Of a DNA stretch of 64,000 nucleotides, positions 11,271-21,188 are shown piece after piece (position 1 is the stretch's first letter; each line of letters opens with the position of its first letter). Source of the stretch: Aporrectodea caliginosa (taxonomy: Eukaryota; Annelida; Clitellata; Crassiclitellata; Lumbricidae); assembly GCA_020284085.1 (NCBI GenBank), contig JACEVL010000970.1, forward strand, positions 1-64,000, in the 5' to 3' direction. The notes under the pieces are model-generated. The model made no database searches. It was not told where the DNA came from and worked only from the letters and a program-made list of their open reading frames with translations. The position numbers and the translations under genes are program-made.

Positions 11271-11850
11271 CGCACTCTCTTCTCACGCGGTCACACTCTC
11301 GTCCATGCACTGATCTGTACTAGGGTTGACTTCGGAAACTTCATCTTTGCTGGTCTCTCTTCACTAAACCTCTCCAAGCTGCAGTCCATTCTTAACGACT
11401 CCGCCCGCCTTATTTGTGGTCTCCCAAAGTACTCTCACATATCTACCTTCATTCGGGAAACTCTTCACTGGCTTCCTGCGCCACAGCGCATTCAATTCAA
11501 AATTCTTACACTTATGCGCAACTCTCTGCTCGGGGTAGCTCCTTCATAGCTTCAGGCCTTACGCACATCGGTTTCTACACTCCCTGGTCGCTCTGCTCTG
11601 CGTTCTGCCGCCAGAGGCCTTCTGGTTGTCCCTCGCATGCGTGGTGCATCTGCTCAATCCAGAAGCTTTGCTAATGTCGGCCCCTCTACTTGGAACCATC
11701 TTCCACAAGATTTGCGTCTTGAGCTCCTCATCCTTTCTCTTCCTCTGTTTCGGAAACGCCTGAGACTATCTTATTTGTTAGAGCCCTGGGTCGGGAGCGC
11801 CTCTGAATCTCTGAGTGGCGCTATACAAATGTTCAATTACAATTACAATT
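11271..11850 (+). mobile_element. L2-clade LINE C-terminal fragment
   Basis: Plus-strand frames encode the end of an L2-type ORF2: R-V-D-F-G-N-F-I-F-A-G-L, LQSILNDSARLICGLPK, RETLHWLPAPQRIQFK, then, after a frame change, SFANVGPSTWNHLPQDLRL. The 3' terminus 'gagtggcgctatacaaatg' is followed by attac repeats. The RT core is missing and the frame is broken between 11549 and 11637. Confidence 0.85.
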
Positions 11851-12012
11851 ATGTATGTATGTATGACATTGTATGTATGTATAATTGTATATATGTATGT
11901 ATGTACGTAAGTATGTATGTATGTATGTATGTATGTATGTATGTATGTATGTTTGCATGTGTGTATGTATGCATGTATGTAATTGTATGTACAATTGTAC
12001 ATGTATGTATGC
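11851..12012. repeat. (ATGT)n microsatellite
   Basis: An impure atgt array directly after the LINE tail. It makes spurious frames of alternating C/M/Y/V on the plus strand and T/I/H/Y on the minus strand. Confidence 0.9.
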
Positions 12013-12014
12013 AT

Positions 12015-13410
12015 TAGGGTGGTCCATAAAAATAAATATTTAAAGCTACAGTGTTCTCCAAGGTGCCATTTCGTTCCATTCCATCAAGAAACATCACACA
12101 AAAAGTTGTATGAACAAATATTAATATTTAGGACTGCCACAATACCATCAAAGTTTTACCATATATCGATATACAAACACTCGAACCTTAAACCAGGAAT
12201 AAATTCAACTACTTGTAGTAGGTTGTAGCCCTAATTAAATTAGTTACTTTTTGCTGCGTACGCTAATGGCAGAGTAGAACATTGCATCACATCAAGTAAT
12301 GAATGGCTGCAGAAAACGCTAGGCATGTTTGTAGAAAAGTCTTACATTTGTATTAAATAGAAAACAAATCGATTCAATTCATACACAGTACAAATAAATA
12401 CCTATCTACCTATGAGTGGCGTTATTTATTAAATTATATAATTATGTTTTATGGGCTTATCTGATCCTTCAGAAAACTTCGGTCCCGCTTCGATGACACC
12501 GTAGTTAAGTTCGTAGGAACTGGTTTCAGTGAAGGAACAGGTTTCGTCGAAAGGTATGCATTTCGGCGAAGGTGAGTCCTCTTCTGAAGTGGCGCGACGA
12601 AGACATGGATGATATTCGTAGTGAAGCTTCTTCTTCCAAACACCTCTTGAAACGTCGGAGTTACTTTGAATCGGATCGTCACAAGTCTCACAACTGACAA
12701 GTCGTCATTAGATTAAACCGTCTCACTTGCTCTAGAGTTGCTGTTCGAAGTTTCAACAATCCTTCGTAACGTTCGCAGTTCAAACCAACCACACGCAGAA
12801 ACGATATCCACCCAACCGTTCTACGTCTCTCAAACTAACTATCGAAAAGATCGCTCGCCAATACGTTTCATACTGACGGCTTCTCTTAAATCCGATTAGC
12901 AGTCTACCACTTATCGCAAGATGCATAGTCATCCGAACCTTGAAACTGACGATTCATTTATCGAAAAGTCGTTCATTATCGCAGGAACGTCGCAAATCGA
13001 CCAACTACTTCAAAATCCCAATTTCAAGTCTTCCTTCGAATTCAACTTCCCTCCGCTCTTCGTCACGTCGTCACGGTAACGCTCTAGTTGATTCGTATTA
13101 CGTCACGTTGCCATGGCTTCTGGTTCAACGGTTCATTTGGCAGTTAATTGGAGCCTAGGCCTATGTATTATATTAATATGCCACCCATGAATTAACTAGT
13201 TAAACACCACTCGTAATTGACTATCTTATACTAACCCTATAGATTAATTAAATAATTAAGTAAGCTAATAATAGATTTGATAAGTTGTAATTATTTCGCT
13301 ACATAGGTCCAGATTACAACACAGTGACATTTATTGCATGCCTGATTACTAGTGATTACACTGATTATTGATTAAAATTATTCATTACAGTTATTATTAT
13401 TATTGCTACT
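12015..13410 (+). mobile_element. Repeat family X (tagggtggtcc terminus), split by a solo LTR
   Basis: 12015-12223 and 13304-13410 together are collinear with the reverse complement of about 53685-54068, where the two halves are contiguous. Family X begins tagggtggtcc and includes the conserved words aaacatcacacaaaaagttg, gacatttattgcatgcctg and tgtgattacactgatta/tagtgattacactgatta. The interruption at 12224-13303 is a later insertion. I cannot assign X to a superfamily; its other terminus is not resolved. Confidence 0.7.
12219..13308 (+). mobile_element. Solo LTR (1080 bp) with 5-bp target duplication
   Basis: The inserted block 12224-13303 starts TGTAGC and ends GCTACA, and is bounded by taggt at 12219-12223 and 13304-13308. 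Removing it restores the continuity of repeat X seen at 53.7-54.1 kb. TG...CA ends with a 5-bp duplication and no internal gag/pol are what a solo long terminal repeat of an LTR retrotransposon leaves. Its 3' third is related, in inverted orientation, to 29097-29453 next to array gene 2. The small frames inside (for example 12449-12700 and 12940-13158) are not convincing genes. Strand is inferred only from the shared end and could be reversed. Confidence 0.75.
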
Positions 13411-13499
13411 GAGGTACTTAGTCAATTTCTATGAGGTCTTGATCGCTTGACGGCATGCTTTTTGTTGGTGCCGAAAACGAGTTGCTTAGGATGCAGAAA

Positions 13500-13730
13500 A
13501 GCAAACGAGCCGGAAGTATAAGAACCAGAAGCAGAGGCGCTAGAAGCGGAAGAACCAGAAGCAGAACCAGCAACACAAGAACTAAAAGCAGAAGAACCAG
13601 AAGCAGAAAAATCAGAAGTACACGTAGAACCAGCAACAGAAGAAACAGAACCAGAAACAGAAAAGTGCCATAAAGTGGTGAATGACACCAGCTTCCACTG
13701 TTCTTACTTCAGAGAGCTTTACAGCGACTA
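13500..13730 (+). repeat. Degenerate 15-bp minisatellite; possible acidic EPEA-repeat frame
   Basis: About ten impure copies of a gaaccagaagcagaa-like unit. One plus-strand frame opens after a TAA near 13522 and runs to a TAA near 13730. It gives repeated E-P-E-A and E-E-P-E-A peptides and ends with a short stretch containing two cysteines. There is no ATG in this frame, and the other strand and frames are open too, as expected of a purine-rich repeat. It could be an exon of a low-complexity protein, but I would not call a gene. Confidence 0.5.
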
Positions 13731-14570
13731 ACACGAAGAAACGTGGATTCAATGCTTAACATGCAAGTAGACCTACTCGTTCCATGAAAGCGGCACCCCT
13801 ATTGATCCTGGCGGCAAGCAATTTTTACTGTAATTACTGTCGTTAACTATCGATGTTTCTTACGTAAGATTACAAAAACAGTTTTAGTTCATTTTCTCGT
13901 TACTGTTGTTAAATGCAAACAAATAATTTAGATAGCTCAATTGACATTACCATTGCCTTCATGTCAAATTTGTCCAACCACTAGTCTTGGGCATGAGCGG
14001 CCTTAGGCTATATATCACTTTGTAGGGGTAAGAGCGGTATTTTCACTTTGTGTTTGACGTAGACCTATCCAGGCCGCCCATGACCAAATTTCCCGGCCGC
14101 TTTTTCAAGCCAGTCCGACCCTGAAATTAAGTTTGTTAACATAACAAGTTTTCCTGCAAGCATACAAGGCTTATATAGGACCAACATAGGATCACACGGG
14201 ACCCTTATATTTTTTAAGGCATGTTGGCAGAGTAGCCTGTTAAGCTCCTCTAGGCATACATGATTGTAATTAGTGACGCGTAGGCCTACAATAGGCTGAC
14301 GTGTCAGGAACAATGTTCCTCTTGAGCCACAAGACTAGCCCTCAGTTACTGTAGAACTCTATCAATTTTCTTTCTTATGATAACCATTACATGTTTCAAT
14401 CGTTGGAATTACAGCAAACTAGATTTCCAGACCATTAATTTTAACAACCCGCGAAGTATATTTTTTTACAGCTTTCGTGTTGTCAGTGAAAATGGCTTGT
14501 TGAAGCCATAAAAACACACGCATACAAACTTAACAGAATGAACCTATTGAAAACTGAAAGAGAATTGTTA
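13731..14570. other. No gene recognised
   Basis: Noncoding sequence with several taggcctac words. I see no motif. Confidence 0.5.
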
Positions 14571-14790
14571 TTTATTCATTCACAAATTTATATAACGCCC
14601 CTTACGTGACTGAGGCATGCTATTGACAGACGTTTTGATGCTGGTGTAGCCAATATTCAGTGAGAGAATTATGTAACACGTCTATTATTATTATTATTAT
14701 TATTATTATTAAATAAATTTGTAACGCGCGCAAGGTCACACCGAAATGTGAATCTGAGGCGCGGATAGTCAGCCGCCAGGTGTAGATGCA
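14571..14790 (-). mobile_element. Probable L2-type 3' end with an ATT microsatellite
   Basis: The minus strand carries 'taagggcgttatataaattt', an L2-like terminus, close to a (att)n run at 14681-14711. The evidence is short sequence only. Confidence 0.4.
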
Positions 14791-14939
14791 ATTATGTACA
14801 TGTATGTAGTACATAGCCCTCAGCTGTCCACTAAGCAAGGCGTCCGGTCCTCGGTCTCTTTCTCTTGCAAGTCTTCAAGAATCTAGTTATTCTTCAAACG
14901 CTATATTTTGACGTCTCCTCGGACTTGATGCAGCATTCA

Positions 14940-15584
14940 TGAAAAACTGGTGTCGTGCGCTCAGCTTTAATTAACGATTTAAAGCATTTCGAGTTTAGAA
15001 TTATAACTTCTTCTTGTCAAGGAGGACTGACGCCATAGCAAATTTTGTCATGAGACCAAATAAATGACTCAATTGCAAGGTCGTCAATTTGTCATCTGTT
15101 TCAGCAGGAAGACTCGTTGTTTTAGAGTGAAACTTTGAACCAAAGCAAAACGGTGTACTTTAAAAATTTGGAACATCAAATTCCAGTCCACGTTACAGGC
15201 GGACGACAAACAAGGCCATAGAAGGGAAGTAAGGTAGTCTCCTAAATAATCAGTATCAAAGGTTTCACTGTTGCTGTATCAAGAACTTGAACCGCTATTT
15301 TCAGTTATCAAAGAATTTCTGTGCAGATGGAATTGTGCACATTGCGATGTTTTTGCTGAACAGATGGAAATTTACCCTGAATTGGTTAATGTTCCGGAGT
15401 CGTGAATATTACCTATTACTTGATTGGTCACTACTCCACTGCGTAAATTTTAAAGAATTTCAACCAATCTAGACAATTTAATACCATTCCTAACAGATCC
15501 TCCAGAATCACTTAAAGCCTTCAAAAAAGCAGATCTAAATGGGAAACAGCACTTCGTCTTTTACGCAATAAAACTCTGATTATA
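14940..15584 (-). repeat. Conserved 3' flank of array gene 1
   Basis: This noncoding block lies immediately downstream of gene 1. It aligns along its length with 25600-26257 downstream of gene 2, and in part with 55420-55680, 58640-59000 and 62790-63059. Shared words include cgccatagcaa/ggccatagcaa, 'accaaataa...ctcaattgcaagatcgt', ccagtccacg and a tatcaagaact word about 300 bp from the stop. No common reading frame is kept, so it is probably 3' UTR plus flank that duplicated together with the gene. Confidence 0.75.
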
Positions 15585-18512
15585 TTAATGAATTTTACGA
15601 AGTCGTTGCAGAAGAAACCGGCGAATGATATGTTCAAACGGAAGTCTGCTCTTCATACTAGTAAATTCATGCATGACTTCTCTACACGGATAGTTACATT
15701 CGGCATAACATCTGACTTTCAAGTACCGTGCAAGAAAATGTCTTCCAAGAAAATGAAAACTTGTTACGGTGTAATGCTTCCTAAGAGAGAAAACGTGCAC
15801 ATTTTGGCAAAAAATGTTCCCAGCAAACTTAAATTTTCGGAAATCATCATAAACGGGTGATAAGAAATAACAAAGCGTATGAAATCCTACCAACGACTGT
15901 ACGTCTCTGTCAAAAAAAGAGTCAAGCGGTGGCATCACCAAAACAGTCGCAAACGCAAACTCCTTCAAATAGCTCTGCGGATCAGGCTCATGAAGAATTC
16001 GTTCACATAAAAGCAACACTTCATCGTATTGGCGACATTTGTAAAGATATAAAGCACGATAGCAGTTAACTGTGTTGCAGTGGATGCTATATTCTTTGGG
16101 AATCACAGTGTAGTATAATATCATATTATCGAAAGCATATTCCGTTAGATAGTCAATTGCCTTTTCAGTTGTAATCAAAGGATTCACACTTAAAGTCGCA
16201 TTTGTTGTCAGTGAATCCGTTCTGCGAAATACACACTGTCTGGCAGTTTTCAGGCAACAGCATGACTTTCTTTTTGCCAAAGCAAGCAAATAGTGGTCGA
16301 AAGGAAATGCCGACGGTGGCAAATCAGGAATCAGCTCAAATTGTTTAGAAATTCTTTCACCAGATGCTACTGTCAAATAGTAAGCAAGCACCTTTACCGA
16401 AAGACGAAGATCGAGATAAATATGTCTTCCAGTAAAATTCTTTTTTTCATTAAACTTCTTGCAGAGCAGATAAAATCCAACGATTCGAGCAACATCGTCA
16501 AAAAAGAACAAACAACCTGCATTCAGTGTTTCATTTTCGAAGTGGGTCGTTTGATCCATCAAGACTTCTATGCATAGGTCTATAATTATTTGGTATTCTG
16601 ATGTTGCAAAATGAAGAGCAGCCAGGTAGACCAAAGCTGCAGGAGCAATGATATTGGTTTGGGAATCGTCATATTCCAAACTCTTTCTGAGAAATTCTTT
16701 CGACATCAGAGACAGAAGTTGAAATTCTGAAGGGCTATTTGTCCCAGTTATATTTTCCATTAATTCCTGTGCTCGCAAAAATTGCTGCTGACTTCTTTCT
16801 GCTGTTATAGGTTCGGGAAATATATGATATTGACACCTTACAATTTTAGAGTTACAGTAAATGCCTTTGACATATTCGAATAGGTCGCCATCCCATGATA
16901 TTTCTCCATAACTTAAACTGCATGCAGTAAACAAACAATACACCGTTTTATCAAAGTATGTGAAACACGAGATGTCAACCGGCATTGGTAGAAATGACAT
17001 TCTGTCGTCTCGTAACAAAGTAATTGTTTTCGCATTACGCATTTGACTTAAATTGGTTCTCGGTTGAATTGCATCAGGATTATATAATTTTCGATTGTAA
17101 AGATTACAAAACAGAAACTCGTCGCAAAACAATAAATCCAATGTTTCTGACTGCAGCGTGTTCCAAAATTCAGGGAGAGATAGCATGAATCTTTCACAAT
17201 CCAAAACTTCGAATTGTGCCCCAAGGAACGACTGTACGTAATTTTCCATGAACCAATGACAGAGAATATCAGATTTACAAAATTTATTCAAATGTCTTTC
17301 AATCTTGTCCAGCATTGTCGAGTTCAGTAGATCATGATATAAATTTGCCTGAGGAATGAAATAGTTCGGAAAGAATCGCCTCTTTTGCCATTCCGAAAGC
17401 TTTTTTAATAACTCAGAGCAGATTACAATAACAGAAGAGGAATTCCACCATTCTGGTGACATCTCTTCACAAGTCCATAACATCAGTGTCTTTAAATGAT
17501 ACGGACAGAGAACTTCATCCTCCTTTGGACAATCCTTTTGTATCAATTCTCTCTTGGCGAAGAATCTCAGCAAAAAATATACAATCTGTTGAATCTGAGT
17601 CCAACTCTGCAGTAAAAGTACTTCTGCGACTGAAAATGAATATCGCCACTGAAATTCATCATTTCTACAATCACGATGCTGAGCGTAAACAACATGGCAA
17701 CCATTCTGAACAACTTCGGAAATTGTATCAATCGTAGGCCATCCGTAATTTCTAAGTCGTTTAGGCCAATCTTCGGCTTCTTCAGGCCACGTAGGGCACC
17801 AGTAACTTGTAACGTTATCACACGTCAAATAATCTATGTCATCGTCTGTGCGAGGAGGATGTACACAGTATACAATACGATGATCATGTTGTACCAATAC
17901 GGTGGTTGTATCAATCGTCCGCCATGCGTGATCTCTTGGTCCTTCTGACCAACTGAGGGCTTCTTTATGCAACTGATAGTACCTAACGCTTTCGACGTTA
18001 TCATTCGGCGGATGCTCTGGGTCATTGTGAACCACAAGCGCCGGACCATTCGCAGTATATATGTGCGCACCAACACTTTTTGGAGTCTGGTGACGAGCAG
18101 CTAGTTCAGCAGCCACATCGAGCCGGAGGTAGTGATTTGGATAAGTTGTACGGCTAAATTCATATCTCTTGCGTTTCCAGCTATAATTCATTTCCCCGAA
18201 ATGTCGAAATCGAACAAAACCTGGAAACCTCAGGTATGGCTCAATCCTGTAGCATTTGATCGTATCGTATAAGCGACTCACGTCATTTGGCATAACTGGA
18301 ATGTCTTCTGAGAAGACCAAATCACTACGGCTAACGATTAATTCATCAATATCGTTGACGCATGGATGCAGCGGTCGTATATAGAATTCCATAATGCTGC
18401 CACAAGTTATGCCATAGTTGCTTCCAGAAAGACCAGGTTCGGAAAGAGTATCACGTGGTTTTGGAAGCAACTGGCATGTGCCAACAATGAATTCAGATAT
18501 CATTTTCTCCAT
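15585..18512 (-). CDS. Mab-21/cGAS-like (cGLR-like) protein, array gene 1
   Basis: A single 975-codon frame from ATG at 18512 to TAA at 15585. Near the N-terminus lies a nucleotidyltransferase signature: CGSIMEF (GS at 38-39, E42), then NDIDELIV with the D54-x-D56 pair. A third conserved acid precedes the CPTWP block (D232, with an extra copy at D171). The Mab-21 C-lobe follows: GWPTID at 257-262, WRYSFSVAE at 289-297, YHLKTLMLWTCEE at 338-350, NYFIPQANL at 383-391. Residues 620-975 are helical, TPR-like, with two related modules (about 623-715 and 813-938), each having D-D/R-V-x-x-h-V-G-F and then GRH. There is no signal peptide or membrane segment, so it is probably cytosolic. In this family such folds make cyclic dinucleotides after sensing nucleic acids; activity here is inferred. 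The frame continues upstream to TTG at 18533. A 'tttcatttaag' acceptor-like site at about 18537-18548 suggests an upstream exon, which could supply an earlier ATG. It carries an internal duplication that its paralogues lack. Confidence 0.85.
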   Translation of the reverse strand: MEKMISEFIVGTCQLLPKPRDTLSEPGLSGSNYGITCGSIMEFYIRPLHPCVNDIDELIVSRSDLVFSEDIPVMPNDVSRLYDTIKCYRIEPYLRFPGFVRFRHFGEMNYSWKRKRYEFSRTTYPNHYLRLDVAAELAARHQTPKSVGAHIYTANGPALVVHNDPEHPPNDNVESVRYYQLHKEALSWSEGPRDHAWRTIDTTTVLVQHDHRIVYCVHPPRTDDDIDYLTCDNVTSYWCPTWPEEAEDWPKRLRNYGWPTIDTISEVVQNGCHVVYAQHRDCRNDEFQWRYSFSVAEVLLLQSWTQIQQIVYFLLRFFAKRELIQKDCPKEDEVLCPYHLKTLMLWTCEEMSPEWWNSSSVIVICSELLKKLSEWQKRRFFPNYFIPQANLYHDLLNSTMLDKIERHLNKFCKSDILCHWFMENYVQSFLGAQFEVLDCERFMLSLPEFWNTLQSETLDLLFCDEFLFCNLYNRKLYNPDAIQPRTNLSQMRNAKTITLLRDDRMSFLPMPVDISCFTYFDKTVYCLFTACSLSYGEISWDGDLFEYVKGIYCNSKIVRCQYHIFPEPITAERSQQQFLRAQELMENITGTNSPSEFQLLSLMSKEFLRKSLEYDDSQTNIIAPAALVYLAALHFATSEYQIIIDLCIEVLMDQTTHFENETLNAGCLFFFDDVARIVGFYLLCKKFNEKKNFTGRHIYLDLRLSVKVLAYYLTVASGERISKQFELIPDLPPSAFPFDHYLLALAKRKSCCCLKTARQCVFRRTDSLTTNATLSVNPLITTEKAIDYLTEYAFDNMILYYTVIPKEYSIHCNTVNCYRALYLYKCRQYDEVLLLCERILHEPDPQSYLKEFAFATVLVMPPLDSFFDRDVQSLVGFHTLCYFLSPVYDDFRKFKFAGNIFCQNVHVFSLRKHYTVTSFHFLGRHFLARYLKVRCYAECNYPCREVMHEFTSMKSRLPFEHIIRRFLLQRLRKIH
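17660..18002 (-). repeat. Intragenic tandem duplication in gene 1
   Basis: Codons 171-223 (17840-18002) and 232-285 (17660-17819) are two versions of one segment: D-N-V-x-S-x, a region with EA.xW, a 'GWPTID'-type word (AWRTID in the first), then IVYCVH/VVYAQH. The DNA is also visibly similar. The other array genes have one copy. The first copy has diverged from the CPxWP consensus, so it is probably an insertion at the edge of the active-site lobe. Confidence 0.8.
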
Positions 18513-18539
18513 CAATTTTTCCACAGTTTTCAATATCTT

Positions 18540-19789
18540 AAATGAAACTTACAGGTTTCAAATGCAATATCAACGTTATCAATTCCATCAACAATGCCAT
18601 TCAAATCATCCTCATCCGCAATTTCGTTGTTGTAGTCATCGTAGTCGTCACAATAACCCTGAGCAGTAGTAGTAAAATGGAGATTTCAGCGCAATGTGTT
18701 GCTATAGAAGTTATCTCTTACTCAAGGTGTATGTTTGAAGCCGGCCCCGCGGGAGGCGGCACCGCCGGACCCCAAACCGAAGGGTGCCGTTGGTGGGAAG
18801 TCAATTGTTAAGGTATGGTTACGAGCCCCAACATCGGCCAAACCACTCGTGCCTGACGCTAAAAGTCTTATTCGCTGCCTTGCAAATTACAAAGTCCTAA
18901 ACACCAGTGATTATCAAGTCTCCTATTTAATATTCATGAAGTGATCTTTTTGATCACATTGTCATTTGAGTTTCATTGTTTTCTTACGTCTAAAACGTTT
19001 ATTGACATGTTTAATTTAATTAATTATTCACTTGCAATGTGCTTCTTCTTAGTAAATCTCTAACCTATTTTCTCAAATCCGAAGTGCTGTGGCATTTACA
19101 GATGACCTAGAAATGTTACCTAAAGCTTCAGTGATTTTTCCCAAATCCACCGGGTTTTAATACTTATTTAATTTAATTTAAAAGTACATCAATTTTGTAA
19201 TCAGTAAACAGTAATTCGCTGGCCCCCGTCATACTACTGCATACCGTCAGCAACGCATAGGTAAATGATTAGTCATGACATTGTGAAGAAGAGCAATTCA
19301 TTGTAAAGGGCCAAATCGGCACAAGGGGTAGAGTAAAGTAATAATTATTATCGAAGTCATCGGCAATGTCGGCATACATGTATAAGGCCAGGAAACGAGT
19401 CAATATCCTTCTTCCCTCTCACCATCATCCGTCCTCCAATATCTCATTCCATCTCTCCGACCCTCCCTACCTCCAGTCATATTTTCCTCCATCTCTCATC
19501 TTATCTCTCTTTCTTCTTCCTAAACTTCTATTCTCTCCTTCCGGTTCCAGTTCTCGGCCACGGATAATTCTCTACGGTGCTCTAATCGGTCGATCACGGT
19601 GACGTATCCACATGCGGAAGACGAGCCAACGGGACGGTGTGTCCGGTGCTTACTGTCCGTAGCTATCTTCAGTGTGTTGTGTTGGACGCAGGTAGTTCAA
19701 AACAAAGTCGAGGCTGGCTGAATTTCGAAATACTATTCCTCTCTGTCTGATCTCACTTGTAACAGGACTCGAATCTTCCCTTGAATCAG
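18540..19789. other. 5' region of gene 1 and spacer
   Basis: About 100 bp upstream of the gene resembles the same region of genes 2 and 3 (atcttaaatgaaa.ttac, then catcatc/cgttgttgtag words). Beyond that I see no gene. A short GC-rich patch lies at 18740-18790 and a tct-rich one at 19400-19560. No promoter motif can be supported. Confidence 0.45.
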
Positions 19790-21188
19790 TAGGGGAGACC
19801 GGGGTTGGTTGCAACAATTTTCATATTTTCGTGTGCCATTTTTTTGATTTTTGGAACAACCTCAACCATTTCAGCCCATATATTATAATATTATCCTTTA
19901 TATCTCAGCACCAAAACAAGCTATAGTGACGATCTCAGTGACCAAAGATGTAACCACAATAGCCAACTGAGCAGAGGGCTTCATTATTAACGGACTAGGC
20001 AGTTTCTTCATTATTATCCTCTATTGGAATCGGATATGTTCTTGAAATTTCTGGAATTACAAATCGAACAGTTTCTTTATCATCAAATGAACGCCTAGTC
20101 GATTTTGTGGCAAAATATGTGACCTCCGTTTCAAAATCATCCGACGATGAATTGTCGGTCATACGAGCCACAAAATGAGCTGTATATTTAAGTCCTTGAA
20201 GTTTGACCAGCACGTAATCACCTTGTTTTAAACGATCATGACGTACATAGTAATCATCATCTTCCACAGACCGTGTTTCATCAAGACAATCGACATTGTC
20301 AGATGACCCATCTCGTAGGCCTACACAAAAAGTTTTCCATCATCGTCATCATTCCTATCACTGTCAGATTCTTCACTGTCTGTCTTATCTGAAATTTGTC
20401 TTTTACATGATGGCATGTTGTGTTTTCCTTTTCTTTTGTTTGTACAATTTATTCGGCTCGACGACTGACTAGGGCCGGTTGATCTGGTGACGCTCGACAA
20501 CTGGCTATGCCACGGTTGATTGGTGACGCTCGACGACTGGCTATGCACCGGTTGACTGACCGTGGACTGAGGCTTGGTCACTCTCTTTGGTCCACTGGGA
20601 CTTATCTAGGGTTCTTTTGCTTCTGGTACGGTTTTTTGTTTTTTAGAAGCTGTAACTGCTTTGTCGGCGAGTTCCTCCATCTAATGCTGCTTTGTTCAAG
20701 TGTCTGTGATTGCCCTAATTGTGACGCGCAGGCCTATATTGAACACGGTTAACTGAAATAAATGCATGGGGGTTGGTTGCAACATGTTGCAACCAACCCC
20801 GATTAAAATGTTGCAACCAACCCCAAAGCAATGCATAGACATTGTTATAGAAAGATTTTATCGACAGCGTTGGTTATAAATAAAATAACTAAATGCATTT
20901 TCAAGTCCAATTCCTTGTCCAACTTATGGCACCAAAGAACACTAAATTTCTTCAAAACATTGAACTACATTAAGAAAAAACACAAAATCGCCAAATTTAC
21001 TTTTGATGTCCGAAAATACTTTTTTTTCGGTAGTTCTAGTCAACTGCCGGCGGAGAAATTAAGTCACGTTGACCTAAAATATATTCTTTACAAGGTAGGT
21101 GATTTGCTTTTACGCTGTTATGATTTAGCGCTTAACTAGCGATAGTGTTGCAACCAACCCCTGTTGCATCCAACACCGGTCTCCCCTA
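19790..21188 (-). mobile_element. Pogo/Tc1-mariner-type DNA transposon, decayed
   Basis: The element spans 19792-21186 (1395 bp) between two TA dinucleotides (19790-19791, 21187-21188). Its ends are inverted: ggggagaccggggttggttg on the left and ggggagaccggtgttggatg on the other strand of the right end. TA duplication with such ends fits the Tc1/mariner-pogo group. Minus-strand frames at 20581-20321 (serine-rich, then an acidic D/E run) and 20267-19995 (G-D-Y-V-L-V-K-L, later Y-P-I-P-I-E) look like the C-terminal part of a pogo-like transposase. They are separated by a frameshift near 20300-20330. The catalytic DDE core is not seen, so the copy is internally deleted. Confidence 0.75.
20766..20824. 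repeat. Internal array of ggttggttgcaaca motifs
   Basis: Inside the pogo-like element the word ggggttggttgcaaca appears once forward (about 20768-20783) and twice reversed (20784-20800, 20809-20824). The same word occurs in both terminal repeats (19802-19817, 21146-21176). These may be transposase-binding sites. Confidence 0.7.

Noticed and set aside
12449..12700. 83-codon minus-strand frame
   Set aside because: It lies inside the solo LTR, with no known domain or second copy in frame.
20507..20752. Plus-strand 81-codon frame over the pogo-like element
   Set aside because: It is antisense to the transposase remnant and resembles no domain.
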